DNA of 64,000 nucleotides from Corynebacterium coyleae (GCF_030408635.1 NZ_CP047198.1:372001-436000), one strand, 5' to 3'; counted from the stretch's first letter, positions 49,985 through 59,719 are shown. Notes: generated by a model from the sequence alone, not told the origin. Program-made: numbers and translations.

Positions 49985-50766
49985 TAACCGGTCTTGGTCA
50001 GGTTCAGCCATCCGTAGAGGCCGCCCATGATGAACCCGCCGCCGACGAAGTTGCCCAGCCAGACGACCACCCAGTTGCGGATGACGTTCCAGTTGGTGAA
50101 GCCTTCGATGGTTTCAGGGCCGAGCGTAAACCCGCCCAGGCTGGTGAGGATGAAGTTCGCGATGGAGTGCTCGTAGCTCATGGTGGCAAACGACGGGATG
50201 ATCAGGATGACCCCCCACAGCTTCGCGCTGAAGTCCTTGCCGGCCTGGGTGGCCAGCATGAAGGCGATGTTGACCACGACGTTTGCCAGGATCGCTTCAA
50301 CGAACAGGGTGGAACTGGATTTTTGCAGCTTGGCGACGAGCAAATCGTGGAGGAATCCGTCCACCTCGACCATCTGGCCCATGGTGGTCCGGGAAATCAG
50401 CCATGAAATCGCCACTGCACCAATGAGGTTGAACACGGTGACAAAGAAGACGAGGAGGAACCCGCGGGTGATGGTGTTGAGCCTATGGATGGCGCCATAG
50501 GTCATGAACATCATGTCACCTGTGGCGAGTTCGCCTTGCAAGACGATGATGATGTACAGCGTTGACGCGAAGATGGCACCGAAGGCGTATTTGCCCCAGC
50601 CGGGGGCGTAGCCGTCGAGTAGTTGTGCCGTGGATGCGGCGAATGCCGTCATGATGCCCAGGTACACGCCCGCGAGTACGGAACGCGTGGCAAATCGGGC
50701 AGGTTCTGTCGAGAACAGATCGACCTTATTCTTGATTGCCTCGGGGGCGGCTTCGTAGAAACTCAC
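49975..50766 (-). CDS. Formate/nitrite transporter family channel
   Basis: 263 residues of a FocA/NirC-type pentameric channel with about six transmembrane helices. Family segments include GKYAFGAIFASTLYIIIVLQ, ELATGDMMFMTYG and NWVVVWLGNFVGGG. It would move formate, nitrite or a similar small anion. The start is uncertain: GTG 50766 (VSFYEAAPEAI) or TTG 50775, three codons upstream. The window also has an OFA-type transporter and an FdhD-like protein, so a formate or oxalate theme is possible. Confidence 0.88.
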   Translation of the reverse strand: MSFYEAAPEAIKNKVDLFSTEPARFATRSVLAGVYLGIMTAFAASTAQLLDGYAPGWGKYAFGAIFASTLYIIIVLQGELATGDMMFMTYGAIHRLNTITRGFLLVFFVTVFNLIGAVAISWLISRTTMGQMVEVDGFLHDLLVAKLQKSSSTLFVEAILANVVVNIAFMLATQAGKDFSAKLWGVILIIPSFATMSYEHSIANFILTSLGGFTLGPETIEGFTNWNVIRNWVVVWLGNFVGGGFIMGGLYGWLNLTKTGYKD

Positions 50767-50963
50767 GCCCTCCAATGTACAAGAGGTACTACCTTAAACG
50801 GAAATGTGGTAATACCTATTCGGCGATTGGAAAGCTTTGGAAAATCGTGAAAGAAAATGAGAATTCTGCCAAAAACTGTAAAACGTCACGGTAATGTTCG
50901 GTGGGCAAGGTCGTTCAAGCTGCGGCCGATGCCTACCGTTCATTAAGAAAATTGGAGACTCAC

Positions 50964-51191
50964 ATGAAGCTTCGTCGTCTTGTTGCCGCGGCGGCCGTCG
51001 CGACCACCGTTGTTGTTGCTGCACCGGCTGCTAATGCTCAGCCTGCTCCGGAACCGCTGAACCGTGTTCTGTACGAGATTTACAAGGTCGGTGGCTGGGA
51101 AGCCCAGAACATCATTCTGCTGCCGGCAGCGCTTTCTTCGCTGAACGTTGTCATCTCGATCATTCAGTCCATCGTCACTGCTGCTAAGTAA
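50964..51191 (+). CDS. Small secreted protein, family member 1
   Basis: 75 residues: a signal peptide (about residues 1-27, ending ANA) and a 48-residue mature peptide. Shared with the next gene: PEPLN.V..E....GG...N..LLPAALSS followed by a hydrophobic stretch. I do not recognise the family. Size and secretion resemble corynebacterial outer-membrane pore peptides, but nothing proves it. ATG 50964 follows GGAGACTC. Confidence 0.75.
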   Translation: MKLRRLVAAAAVATTVVVAAPAANAQPAPEPLNRVLYEIYKVGGWEAQNIILLPAALSSLNVVISIIQSIVTAAK

Positions 51192-51230
51192 GCCGCGACA
51201 CGTACACACCTCTCCTGAAAGGAAACGAAC

Positions 51231-51485
51231 ATGAAGTTCCGTCGTCTCGCCGCTGTTGCTCTTGCGGCATCTGTTGCAATCGGTGCTGGTGCTCCTGTCG
51301 CTGAGGCTGCTACCTACCCGGAGCCGCTCAACCAGGTCATCAATGAGATGCGCGCTCTCGGTGGCCCGCTGGCCCCGAACCTGCTGCTGGTTCCAGCTGC
51401 CCTGTCCTCCGTGGGCTGGATCATCACCATCCTGTCGCTCACTGGTGTGCTCGGCCTCGGCGCTGTTGCTGCCAGCGTCGCTTAA
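51231..51485 (+). CDS. Small secreted protein, family member 2
   Basis: 84 residues with signal peptide (about 1-26, ending EAA or AEA) and a short mature chain. It is a paralogue of the gene 40 bases upstream: YPEPLNQVINEMRALGG then NLLLVPAALSSVGWII. The C-terminal half is hydrophobic (LTGVLGLGAVAASVA). GAAAGGAAACG precedes ATG 51231. A terminator follows. Confidence 0.75.
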   Translation: MKFRRLAAVALAASVAIGAGAPVAEAATYPEPLNQVINEMRALGGPLAPNLLLVPAALSSVGWIITILSLTGVLGLGAVAASVA

Positions 51486-51512
51486 CATTGCGCTAACGCT
51501 GCGGCACACTCA

Positions 51513-51549
51513 TCGTCTCACCCCTAAGTTTCGGGGTGGGGCGATTTTT
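51513..51549 (+). terminator. Terminator after the small secreted protein pair
   Basis: A 12-bp stem with G-U pairs (TCGTCTCACCCC/GGGGTGGGGCGA), loop of 8 and TTTTT. Confidence 0.85.
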
Positions 51550-51811
51550 GTATCTTCAGGCGACACGATTTAGCGGCAATTTGGGCGATCGGCGCTGCTC
51601 ATGGTTAAATACTCCAGTTGTCTACTGCTGGTCGGGCGTGACACGCGTTTCCGAGTGAAGCGTCCGAGACCCTTCGACCAGACTGCGCTCTCCTCGTGTG
51701 CGAGGGACGAGCGCGCGAGGTTCGTCGATAAGCAATAGGCCGCAAGAACATTGACCACGTGCGTTCAGGACGGAAATCTGGCGCACATTGACCCAGGTCA
51801 GGAGACCAACT

Positions 51812-52180
51812 GTGATTCAGAAGGAATCGCGTCTGAAGGTCGCCGACAACACGGGTGCACGCGAACTGCTGTGCATCCGCGTTCTCGGCGGTTCCGTTCG
51901 ACGCTTCGCCGGCATCGGCGACACGATCGTCGCCACCGTGAAGGAAGCTGCCCCGGGCGGCAACGTCAAGGAAGGCGAGGTCGTTAAGGCTGTCATCGTC
52001 CGCGCGAAAAAGGAGACCCGTCGTCCGGACGGCTCCTACATCTCGTTCGACGAGAACGCTGCTGTCGTCATCAAGAACGACACCGAGCCGCGCGGTACCC
52101 GCATCTTCGGCCCGGTTGCTCGTGAGCTCCGCGACAAGCGCTTCATGAAGATTGTGTCTCTCGCACCGGAGGTGATCTAA
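51812..52180 (+). CDS. rplN: 50S ribosomal protein L14
   Basis: 122 residues. L14 lies at the subunit interface. Diagnostic segments are [22 protein letters not shown] and the C-terminal [27 protein letters not shown] 51812 follows GTCAGGAGACC, whereas the longer frame would start at TTG 51788. It opens the second half of the ribosomal block. A one-mismatch copy of the dispersed word lies at 51721-51733 in its 262-base upstream gap, which holds no gene. Confidence 0.96.
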   Translation: MIQKESRLKVADNTGARELLCIRVLGGSVRRFAGIGDTIVATVKEAAPGGNVKEGEVVKAVIVRAKKETRRPDGSYISFDENAAVVIKNDTEPRGTRIFGPVARELRDKRFMKIVSLAPEVI

Positions 52181-52182
52181 GT

Positions 52183-52497
52183 ATGAAGATCAAGAAGGGC
52201 GATATGGTGCAGGTCATCGCCGGCAAGGATAAGGGTGCTCAGGGTCGCGTCATTGAGGCGTACCCGCAGCGCGACAAGGTCCTCGTCGAGGGTGTTAACC
52301 GCATCAAGAAGCACGTCGCAAACTCCTACAACGAGCGCGGCGCCGAGTCCGGCGGCATCGTCAGCCAGGAAGCTCCGATCCACGTGTCCAACGTGATGAT
52401 CCTGGACTCCGACGGCAAGCCGACCCGCGTGGGCTACCGCTTCGACGAGAACGGCAAGAAGGTCCGCGTGGCTAAGTCGAACGGGAAGGACATCTAA
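52183..52497 (+). CDS. rplX: 50S ribosomal protein L24
   Basis: 104 residues with a KOW motif ([20 protein letters not shown]). L24 helps start 50S assembly. It begins 2 bases after rplN, and its stop overlaps the rplE start (TAATG). Confidence 0.96.
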   Translation: MKIKKGDMVQVIAGKDKGAQGRVIEAYPQRDKVLVEGVNRIKKHVANSYNERGAESGGIVSQEAPIHVSNVMILDSDGKPTRVGYRFDENGKKVRVAKSNGKDI

Positions 52498-53084
52498 TGG
52501 CTGAGAACATTCAGAACTACACCCCGCGCCTGAAGTCCCGCTACCAGGACGAGATCCGCACCAAGCTGAACGAGCAGTTCAACTACGACAACGTCATGCA
52601 GATCCCGGGCCTGACCAAGATTGTTGTGAACATGGGTGTGGGCGACGCTGCCCGCGACTCCAAGGTGATCAACGGCGCACTCGAGGACCTCACCGCGATC
52701 ACCGGCCAGAAGCCGCAGCTGCGTCGCGCGAAGAAGTCCATCGCTAACTTCAAGCTCCGTGAGGGCATGCCGATCGGCGCAAAGGTCACCCTGCGCGGCG
52801 ACCGTATGTGGGAGTTCCTCGACCGTATGCTGACGGTTGCTCTCCCGCGTATTCGCGACTTCCGTGGCCTGAACGACAAGCAGTTCGACGGCAACGGTAA
52901 CTACACCTTCGGCCTGTCCGAGCAGACCATGTTCTACGAAATCGACATCGACAAGATCGATCGCGTTCGCGGCATGGACATCACGCTCGTGACCACCGCT
53001 GGTAGCGACGACGAGGGTCGCGCACTGCTGACGCACCTCGGCTTCCCGTTCGCTGACAAGGACGGCAAGATGAAGCGCGCATAA
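52497..53084 (+). CDS. rplE: 50S ribosomal protein L5
   Basis: 195 residues. L5 binds 5S rRNA and the P-site tRNA. Family segments: [41 protein letters not shown] and the C-terminal LLTHLGFPF. It is coupled to rplX. A terminator follows, so rpsH is in a separate transcript. Confidence 0.96.
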   Translation: MAENIQNYTPRLKSRYQDEIRTKLNEQFNYDNVMQIPGLTKIVVNMGVGDAARDSKVINGALEDLTAITGQKPQLRRAKKSIANFKLREGMPIGAKVTLRGDRMWEFLDRMLTVALPRIRDFRGLNDKQFDGNGNYTFGLSEQTMFYEIDIDKIDRVRGMDITLVTTAGSDDEGRALLTHLGFPFADKDGKMKRA

Positions 53085-53103
53085 GCGTTCACTTGACGAC
53101 GAC

Positions 53104-53144
53104 ACCCCTGCACCCGGTTTTTATACCGCGGTCGCAGGGGTTTT
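53104..53144 (+). terminator. Terminator after rplE
   Basis: ACCCCTGC pairs with GCAGGGGT around an inner stem, then TTTTG. A one-mismatch copy of the dispersed word (53091-53103) abuts the stem. Confidence 0.8.
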
Positions 53145-53252
53145 GTCGTATTGGAAAAGCATGAAAGAAAGCTTGCGTGAAGCTGGCTATGGGTGGTTAT
53201 GATGTCCGCTGTATTAAATACATTGTTTGGCATCCATAATAGGGGAACCCCC

Positions 53253-54776
53253 ATGAGTTACTTCTCCCGAAGCGCAATTATCGCGCCTAAGGAATTCAAT
53301 CGCTGGCTAATTGTCCCTGCGGCACTCGCCATCCACCTCTCTATCGGCCAGGTCTACGGGTTCTCCGTGTTCAAGAAGCCAATGATGGAGCACTTCGGTG
53401 TCGGCGAAGTTGCTGTGGGCTGGATCTTCTCGTTGGCAATCGGCATGCTCGGCATCTCGTCCGCGCTGTTCGGTTCCTGGGTCGAGCGAGTCGGCCCACG
53501 CGCGTCCATGGCAGTTTCCGGCGTGCTATGGGTGACAGGCTTCCTCGTTGCCACCCTGGGTGTCACCACCGGAAACTTGTGGCTGGTGTACTTCGGCTAC
53601 GGCTTTATCGGCGGCATCGGTTTGGGCATCGGATACATCTCGCCGGTGTCCACGCTGATGAAGTGGTTCCCGGATCGCCCCGGTCTGGCTACGGGCCTTG
53701 CGATCATGGGCTTCGGCGGCGGCGCACTGATTGCCTCGCCGGCGTCGAACCGCCTCATGGAGTTCTACGGCGGTGGTGCGGACATCGCCAACCGCGCCGC
53801 GGGCATCCAACCCACCTTTGTCACCCTTGGCGTCGTGTACCTCGTCGTCATCGCTATGGGCGCGTACTGCATCCGCATGCCGCACCCGGATTGGACCCCG
53901 TCGGGCGAAGCGAAGCAGGGGCGCAAACCTTCCAAGGTTGCCATCGTCGGTGCAAATGTTAGCGCCAACAACGCCATTCGAACCCCGCAGTTCTGGTGCC
54001 TGTGGGTGATCCTGTTCTGCAACATCACCGCGGGTATCGGCGTGCTGGAGAATGCGGCACCGATGATTCAGGACTACTTCCCGGCACTGACCGCGGCGGC
54101 CGCCGCAGGCTTTGTTGGCTTGCTGTCGCTGGCGAACATGGCTGGCCGTTTCGTCTGGTCGTCGGTTTCTGACGTCATTGGCCGCAAGAACATCTACATG
54201 GTGTACCTGGGTATCGGGTTGGCTTTCTACTTCATCTTCGCCAGGTTCGGCCACGCCAACATTGCGCTGTTTGTGATCTGCGCGCTGGTGTTGCTGTCCT
54301 TCTACGGGGGTGGCTTTGCCAGTATCCCGGCCTACCTGCGCGACCTATTCGGTGTCTACCAGGTCGGCGCTATCCACGGCCGCCTGCTTACCGCATGGTC
54401 GGCAGCAGGTGTAGCTGGCCCGCTGATCATCAACATGGTCGTGGAGCGCCAGGCCGCCAACGGCGGCGAAGGCCCGGACCTTTACCGCCTGTCGCTATAC
54501 GTCATGTGCTGCCTGCTTGCAGTTGGCCTGATCGCCAACATCCTTGTACGCCCGGTGGCGTCGAAGTGGTTCGAAGACCAAGACACCGTTCAGGCGAAGA
54601 TCGAGGCAGATCGCGCCTCCGCGCTTGAGGGCGCTGGTGCCGGTCAGGCACGTGGGGCTTCCGCGGGCCAGATCCACAAGATTGTCGCAATCATTCTGGC
54701 GGCAATCATCGCTGGACTGCTTATCTACGGTCTGTGGGCCACTGCCGTGAAGGCTGCTGGCATGTTCATTGGCTAA
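53253..54776 (+). CDS. OFA family MFS transporter (oxalate/formate antiporter-like)
   Basis: 507 residues with about 12 transmembrane helices. Family segments include AIHLSIGQVYGFSVFKKPM, GFIGGIGLGIGYISPVSTL and LFGVYQVGAIHGRLLTAWS. The OFA group includes oxalate:formate antiporters and other monocarboxylate carriers. The substrate is not evident. ATG 53253 follows AGGGGAACCCCC. It converges on the FdhD-like gene with 4 overlapping bases. Confidence 0.87.
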   Translation: MSYFSRSAIIAPKEFNRWLIVPAALAIHLSIGQVYGFSVFKKPMMEHFGVGEVAVGWIFSLAIGMLGISSALFGSWVERVGPRASMAVSGVLWVTGFLVATLGVTTGNLWLVYFGYGFIGGIGLGIGYISPVSTLMKWFPDRPGLATGLAIMGFGGGALIASPASNRLMEFYGGGADIANRAAGIQPTFVTLGVVYLVVIAMGAYCIRMPHPDWTPSGEAKQGRKPSKVAIVGANVSANNAIRTPQFWCLWVILFCNITAGIGVLENAAPMIQDYFPALTAAAAAGFVGLLSLANMAGRFVWSSVSDVIGRKNIYMVYLGIGLAFYFIFARFGHANIALFVICALVLLSFYGGGFASIPAYLRDLFGVYQVGAIHGRLLTAWSAAGVAGPLIINMVVERQAANGGEGPDLYRLSLYVMCCLLAVGLIANILVRPVASKWFEDQDTVQAKIEADRASALEGAGAGQARGASAGQIHKIVAIILAAIIAGLLIYGLWATAVKAAGMFIG

Positions 54777-55531
54777 GCGCCCGAGTACACGCTGAAGCGC
54801 TCGTCGGTAATTGCGCCGACGAGCGCTGTATTTGTTTCGCGGGCCAATTCCACCGCCATCGACGTGACGTCGCGTGTGGTGGCGACAATGCCGAAGCCGG
54901 CCGCTGCTGCAGCACGCATCATTTCAAACGTCACGCGCGTATCCACTGCGAGGGTGAGGTTGTGGGCGGGCAGGGTGTCGTCGAGAAGCAAACGCCCAGC
55001 GATCTTCTGTACCGCGTTGACAGCGTCGATGTCTTGACGCGCGGTCTCGCCAGCGAGCGCGGTGGGTAGGTCGCGACGACGCGCCTGGTTGAGACGTTCT
55101 GGGAAGGCGAAGATCGCATCCTGATCAATAGGGGCGAACTCGCTGCGCACGTTCAGGCGGACCGCCAACTCCCGTACGCGCTGCTCGGCAGAAATACCAC
55201 AGGACTGGGATGGGATTGGGTCGATGAACTGCGGTGCAGCAGGGTAGGAAAGCTCGATATCGAGCAGGTTGTAGGTGTTTTCGCCGCCGATGGCACCTTC
55301 GCAATAGCGAGCGGTAATGACGTCTTTAGGGGTGGTAATGAGGCCCTGCGTCAGGAGCACACCGTGGGCGAGTTCGATGTCGTGGCCCGGGGTGCGAAAC
55401 AACTGAGCGACCTCTCGGCCACCGGCGCGCACCTCGAGTGGTTCTTCCACTTCCACTTGGCCCGCGCGCGTGTCGCGGGTGCCGCTAGCGGAAATCTTTG
55501 TGACGGCGAAACTGCGCTTGGTCCTGCTCAT
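54773..55531 (-). CDS. FdhD-like sulfurtransferase with lost conserved motifs
   Basis: 252 residues. FdhD transfers sulfur to the molybdenum cofactor of formate dehydrogenase. N-terminal family segments are intact (EEPLEVRAGG, RTPGHDIELAHGVLLTQGLI, and NLLDIELSY). The functional CxxC motif is reduced to CGIS: the second cysteine is Ser. The usual GG.HAA stretch is missing and the EDVGRHN region is altered to RQDIDAVN. Activity is doubtful. ATG 55531 is the start. No formate dehydrogenase gene is in the window. Confidence 0.8.
   Translation of the reverse strand: MSRTKRSFAVTKISASGTRDTRAGQVEVEEPLEVRAGGREVAQLFRTPGHDIELAHGVLLTQGLITTPKDVITARYCEGAIGGENTYNLLDIELSYPAAPQFIDPIPSQSCGISAEQRVRELAVRLNVRSEFAPIDQDAIFAFPERLNQARRRDLPTALAGETARQDIDAVNAVQKIAGRLLLDDTLPAHNLTLAVDTRVTFEMMRAAAAAGFGIVATTRDVTSMAVELARETNTALVGAITDERFSVYSGA
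54978..54990 (+). repeat. Dispersed 13-mer inside the FdhD-like gene
   Basis: Exact match GTCGTCGAGAAGC, encoding Leu-Leu-Asp-Asp. Confidence 0.75.
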
Positions 55532-55723
55532 TGCAACGATGCTAGCGCTTAGGGTGCAAGCGGGACGGAGGGGTGTCGTCGCAGCGCTACAACCTGCGCA
55601 AAGAGAAGTTATCCACAGGGCGGAAATTGCAAATTCCACAAGCTGAAACGGACATGTCGTGCGAGTTCGTTATAACTACAGGCACACATCCAAACAGCAA
55701 TGGGGAAGGGGTGGGTGCGTCAG

Positions 55724-56440
55724 ATGCGTACCGAGGAAAAGATCAAACAACGAGTACAAAAACTACTCAATCAAGCCAACGACAGGGAAGGGACACCGGA
55801 GGGTGACGCGTTCTATGCCCGAGCATTCGAGCTGATGGCACAGTACGGCTACGACGAGCGCGATCTTGCAAGTCCCGATGCTGGCGACAACGTAGGCCAC
55901 CGCGCCTACACGTTCCGCGGCGCCTACACCGATATGCAGGCAACGCTGCTGCACTCCATCGCGAGGTCGTTGCACTGCACGGGCTTTACGCAGCGGGTGT
56001 ATAACTCCACGCGCGTCATGGACGCAGACATTTTTGGCCTTCAGCGACACCTCGACCGGGTGGACATGCTCTACGCGCTGTTGTTGCCGGTGATGCTTGC
56101 AGAATCACAAAAGATCCGCGCCACCAACTTCGGGGAATCGGTCGTGGTGATGCGTCGGTCGTTTATGCAGGGGTTCGCGACAAGCATCGGCAAACGTCTG
56201 ATGAAAGCTGAAGAGGGCGCAGCAAAGGGGGATAGCGAATATGCGCTTGTGCTTGTCGACGACGCCGCAAAGGCCGAGCAAGCCCGCTCCAAATTCGCCG
56301 AAGAGCAGGGCTTTGTGCTCTCCGCGCACCAAACCAACCGCTCGTTCGACCCAGGTGCGTACCTCAGCGGACACGCCGCGGGAGAGAATTCAGACCTCGG
56401 CCAAACACGGGTGAAGTCCAGGGCGGCGCTGCCGTTCTGA
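55724..56440 (+). CDS. DUF2786 domain protein
   Basis: About 238 residues. The N-terminal DUF2786 domain (IKQRVQKLLNQAND then AFYARAFELMAQYGYDERDL) occupies residues 1-50. The rest resembles a zinc-free or degenerate metallopeptidase-like helical domain often fused to DUF2786 in phages and actinobacteria. Function unknown. The start is uncertain: ATG 55724 is used, and GTG 55715 or ATG 55700 are possible. The dispersed word is inside at 56251. Confidence 0.7.
   Translation: MRTEEKIKQRVQKLLNQANDREGTPEGDAFYARAFELMAQYGYDERDLASPDAGDNVGHRAYTFRGAYTDMQATLLHSIARSLHCTGFTQRVYNSTRVMDADIFGLQRHLDRVDMLYALLLPVMLAESQKIRATNFGESVVVMRRSFMQGFATSIGKRLMKAEEGAAKGDSEYALVLVDDAAKAEQARSKFAEEQGFVLSAHQTNRSFDPGAYLSGHAAGENSDLGQTRVKSRAALPF
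56251..56263 (-). repeat. Dispersed 13-mer inside the DUF2786 gene
   Basis: Exact match GCTTGTCGACGAC, encoding Leu-Val-Asp-Asp. Confidence 0.75.
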
Positions 56441-56764
56441 TCAATTCGGTGTCGGGAGATGCTGACGGGGGCTAGGTGTCGTCGTTAAGCAATTTGGTTC
56501 TGAGCGAACAAGCAGGTAACTTGGTCGATCGGACTTGTGCGCCGAGATTTCGGCGTGCCAAGCCGAGAGAAACATTTGAACATCCAACTTTGTTGCAGGC
56601 CCCTCGCCAAGATGCGGACCGCGTGCAAGGGAGGCGGCGAGCGGCCCACGCTACTGAGTGTGGGCAGCGTTGAGTAGCCCCCGATAGACCATGCGGAAAA
56701 CGCGACCTTGAAAAGGGTCAGGTGGGTTTAGGGAACCGCAACGAGAAAGGAAACGGTCACCACA
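56441..56764 (+). promoter_or_regulatory. 324-base upstream region of rpsH
   Basis: No gene is seen. It holds an exact dispersed word (56478-56490) and presumably the promoter of the rpsH operon, though no clear -35/-10 pair stands out. GAGAAAGGAAAC precedes rpsH. Confidence 0.4.
56478..56490 (+). repeat. Dispersed 13-mer (GTCGTCGNNAAGC), intergenic
   Basis: Exact match GTCGTCGTTAAGC upstream of rpsH. Confidence 0.8.
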
Positions 56765-57163
56765 ATGACCATGACAGATCCGATTGCGGACATGCTGTCG
56801 CGCGTGCGCAACGCAACAACTGCGCAGCACGACACCGTGTCTATGCCGTCCTCCAAGCTCAAGGCAGCTATTGCTGAGATCTTGAAGCAGGAAGGCTACA
56901 TCGAAGATTACAAAGTTGAGGACGAGAAGGTTGGCAAATCGCTGACGCTCAACCTCAAGTACGGCCCGACCCGCGAGGCTTCCATCGCTGGTCTGCGCCG
57001 CGTGTCCAAGCCGGGCCTGCGCGTGTACGCCAAGTCCAACGACCTGCCTCAGGTGCTCGGTGGCCTGGGCGTGGCAATCATCTCCACGTCCCACGGCCTG
57101 CTGACCGACCGCCAGGCTCAAGAGAAGGGTGTAGGCGGGGAAGTCCTCGCTTACGTCTGGTAA
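56765..57163 (+). CDS. rpsH: 30S ribosomal protein S8
   Basis: 132 residues. S8 binds helix 21 of 16S rRNA and controls the spc operon in other bacteria. Family segments: [19 protein letters not shown] and [23 protein letters not shown] 56765 is used. A second ATG two codons later is possible. Confidence 0.96.
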   Translation: MTMTDPIADMLSRVRNATTAQHDTVSMPSSKLKAAIAEILKQEGYIEDYKVEDEKVGKSLTLNLKYGPTREASIAGLRRVSKPGLRVYAKSNDLPQVLGGLGVAIISTSHGLLTDRQAQEKGVGGEVLAYVW

Positions 57164-57181
57164 GGGGAGGTTGAAAAGACT

Positions 57182-57718
57182 ATGTCGCGTGTAGGTAATG
57201 CACCCATCGCAATCCCGAACAACGTCGAGGTGAAGATCGACGGCCAGCGTGTTGAGGTCAAGGGCCCGAAGGCCACCATGGACCTCGAGATGCCGGAGCC
57301 GATCACCGCTTCCGTCGAAGACAACGAAGTCGTGGTGTCCCGTCCGGACGATCACCGTGACAGCCGTTCGCTGCACGGCCTGACCCGCTCGCTGATCAAC
57401 AACCTGATCATCGGCGTGACTGAGGGCTACAAGATCAACATGGAGATCTTCGGCGTCGGTTACCGCGTGCAGCAGAAGGGCAAGGACCTTGAGTTCTCCC
57501 TCGGCTACTCGCACCCGATCCTGATTGAGGCGCCGGAAGGCGTCACGTTCTCCGTCGATGGCAACACCAAGTTCGCCATCGAAGGCACTGACAAGCAGCA
57601 GGTTGGCCAGATTGCGGCAAACATCCGCCGTCTGCGTAAGGATGACCCGTACAAGGGTAAGGGCATCCGCTACGCCGGCGAGCAGGTCCGCCGCAAGGTC
57701 GGAAAGACGGGTAAGTAA
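57182..57718 (+). CDS. rplF: 50S ribosomal protein L6
   Basis: 178 residues, two similar domains. L6 lies near the sarcin-ricin loop. The start [20 protein letters not shown] and C-terminal [19 protein letters not shown] are typical. The gene lies 18 bases after rpsH. Confidence 0.96.
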   Translation: MSRVGNAPIAIPNNVEVKIDGQRVEVKGPKATMDLEMPEPITASVEDNEVVVSRPDDHRDSRSLHGLTRSLINNLIIGVTEGYKINMEIFGVGYRVQQKGKDLEFSLGYSHPILIEAPEGVTFSVDGNTKFAIEGTDKQQVGQIAANIRRLRKDDPYKGKGIRYAGEQVRRKVGKTGK

Positions 57719-57720
57719 TC

Positions 57721-58125
57721 ATGAGCAATACTGCAGAGAACACCAAGCGCACCCCGGTGGGCAAGGACATCTCGTCCCGCCGCCGCGAGGCCCGCGCACG
57801 TCGCCACTACCGCATCCGCAAGACCCTGCGTGGCACCCCGGAGACCCCGCGTCTCGTTGTGCACCGCTCGTCTCGCCACATCCACGTCCAGGTCATCGAC
57901 GACCTCGCAGGCCACACCCTGGTTTCTGCGTCGTCCATCGAGGCAGACGTGCGCAACCTGGAGGGCGACAAGAAGGAGAAGGCCGCAAAGGTTGGCCAGC
58001 TCGTCGCTGAGCGTGCCAAAGCAGCAGGCATCGAGCAGATCGTCTTCGACCGTGGTGGCTACAAGTACCACGGCCGCGTTGCGGCCCTGGCTGAAGCTGC
58101 TCGTGAAGGTGGTCTGAAGTTCTAA
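57721..58125 (+). CDS. rplR: 50S ribosomal protein L18
   Basis: 134 residues. L18 binds 5S rRNA. Family segments: [20 protein letters not shown] and the tail [20 protein letters not shown]. It begins 2 bases after rplF. Confidence 0.96.
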   Translation: MSNTAENTKRTPVGKDISSRRREARARRHYRIRKTLRGTPETPRLVVHRSSRHIHVQVIDDLAGHTLVSASSIEADVRNLEGDKKEKAAKVGQLVAERAKAAGIEQIVFDRGGYKYHGRVAALAEAAREGGLKF

Positions 58126-58165
58126 TGATCACGGCAAACATCACCATCAACGGAAGGATCGCGTA

Positions 58166-58798
58166 ATGGCCGAACGTGAACGGCGTGACGGCGGGCGCTC
58201 CGCCGACAACCAGAACAACAACGACCGCGGTAACCGCGGCGGCCGTGGCCGTCGCGACGACCGTCGCAACCAGAACGACGAGCGCGATAAGTACATCGAG
58301 CGCGTCATCACCATCAACCGTGTTGCCAAGACCGTTAAGGGTGGCCGCAACATGTCCTTCACCGCTCTCGTCGTCGTCGGCGACGGTGAAGGCATGGTCG
58401 GCGTTGGCTACGGCAAGGCGAAGGAAGTTCCTGCCGCAATTCAGAAGGGTGCAGAAGAGGCTCGCAAGAACTTCTTCCGCGTCCCGATGATCGGTGGCAC
58501 CATTCCTCACCCGGTTCAGGCTGAAGAAGCCGCCGGTATCGTCATGCTCCGCCCGGCTGCTCCGGGTACCGGTGTGATCGCCGGTGGCGCAGTCCGCCCG
58601 GTGCTCGAGGCCGCTGGTGTCCAGGACATCCTGGCCAAGTCCCTCGGCTCTGACAACGCCCTCAACGTGGTTCAGGCCACCGTTGCCGGCCTGAAGCAGC
58701 TCGTGCGTCCGGAAGAGGTCGCAGCGAAGCGCGGTAAGGCTGTCGAGGACGTTGCCCCGGCACGTATGCTGCGCGCTCGCGCAGGACAGGAGGCCTAA
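58166..58798 (+). CDS. rpsE: 30S ribosomal protein S5
   Basis: 210 residues. S5 affects decoding accuracy. The N-terminal 40 residues are a charged Arg/Asn/Gly tail of the actinobacterial type. The core [21 protein letters not shown] and the C-terminal half with [14 protein letters not shown] are typical. The spectinomycin-binding loop is unremarkable. Confidence 0.96.
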   Translation: MAERERRDGGRSADNQNNNDRGNRGGRGRRDDRRNQNDERDKYIERVITINRVAKTVKGGRNMSFTALVVVGDGEGMVGVGYGKAKEVPAAIQKGAEEARKNFFRVPMIGGTIPHPVQAEEAAGIVMLRPAAPGTGVIAGGAVRPVLEAAGVQDILAKSLGSDNALNVVQATVAGLKQLVRPEEVAAKRGKAVEDVAPARMLRARAGQEA

Positions 58799-58803
58799 GA
58801 ACA

Positions 58804-58989
58804 ATGGCACTGAAGATTACGTTGCACCACGGCAAGATCGGTGAGAAGCCGGTGACCCGCAAGAACCTCGAGGCTCTCGGTCTGCGCAAGATCGGTCAGT
58901 CCGTGGTGAAGAAGGACAACGCTGCTACCCGCGGCCAGATCCTCAAGGTGCGTCACCTCGTCACCGTCGAAGAAGTTGCAGGGGAGTAG
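58804..58989 (+). CDS. rpmD: 50S ribosomal protein L30
   Basis: 61 residues. The core [20 protein letters not shown] is typical. It starts 5 bases after rpsE and rplO begins 7 bases after its stop. Confidence 0.95.
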   Translation: MALKITLHHGKIGEKPVTRKNLEALGLRKIGQSVVKKDNAATRGQILKVRHLVTVEEVAGE

Positions 58990-58996
58990 ATAAAAC

Positions 58997-59473
58997 ATGG
59001 CTGACATCATCAAGCTCCATGATCTGCGCCCGGCAGAGGGCGCAAACAAGGCCAAGACCCGCGTTGGGCGCGGTGAGGCCTCCAAGGGCAAGACCGCTGG
59101 CCGCGGTACCAAGGGCACCAAGGCTCGTAAGCAGGTTTCCGCTGCTTTCGAGGGTGGCCAGATGCCGCTGCACATGCGTCTGCCGAAGCTCAAGGGCTTC
59201 AAGAACCCGAACCGCGTCGAGTACCAGGTGGTCAACGTCGCGGACCTCGCGGAAGCATTCCCGCAGGGTGGCGACATTGCAGTTGCCGACATCGTCGCTA
59301 AGGGCCTCGTTCGCCCGAAGCAGCCGGTGAAGGTGCTGGCAGAGGGCGACATCAACGTCGCACTCAACGTCACCGCAAACAAGTTCTCCAAGTCCGCTGA
59401 GGAGAAGCTCAAGGCTGCTGGCGGCTCCGCCACCGTCGTCGAGTTCTCCAAGCGCGCTCCGAAGGACGCGTAA
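58997..59473 (+). CDS. rplO: 50S ribosomal protein L15
   Basis: 158 residues, slightly long for the family. L15 is a late assembly protein. The glycine-rich start [20 protein letters not shown] and [18 protein letters not shown] are typical. The terminator at 59511 follows. Confidence 0.96.
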   Translation: MADIIKLHDLRPAEGANKAKTRVGRGEASKGKTAGRGTKGTKARKQVSAAFEGGQMPLHMRLPKLKGFKNPNRVEYQVVNVADLAEAFPQGGDIAVADIVAKGLVRPKQPVKVLAEGDINVALNVTANKFSKSAEEKLKAAGGSATVVEFSKRAPKDA

Positions 59474-59510
59474 AGAGCCGAAAGCGTAACGCTTTCCGCG
59501 CTTGAGATAG

Positions 59511-59549
59511 CCCCCATACTGGACAATCACTGTCCGGTGTGGGGGTTTT
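59511..59549 (+). terminator. Terminator between rplO and secY
   Basis: A 15-bp stem with G-U pairs (CCCCCATACTGGACA/TGTCCGGTGTGGGGG), loop ATCAC, then TTTT. A smaller hairpin GAAAGCG/CGCTTTC precedes it. Confidence 0.85.
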
Positions 59550-59719
59550 CGCTGTGCTGTAGCGGTAAAGTCGACCGTGAGTATCAACTTTTTAAGCACA
59601 GCTGCTAGGGTAGTGGGGTCAAACACGGCGACGGCCCGTTTTGTGTGCCTTCATGCACGAGTCGGCGCTGCACTATCCACTACCTTCCGCCGCGGTTCAG
59701 GTGGAAGCCAGGAGGCTAT

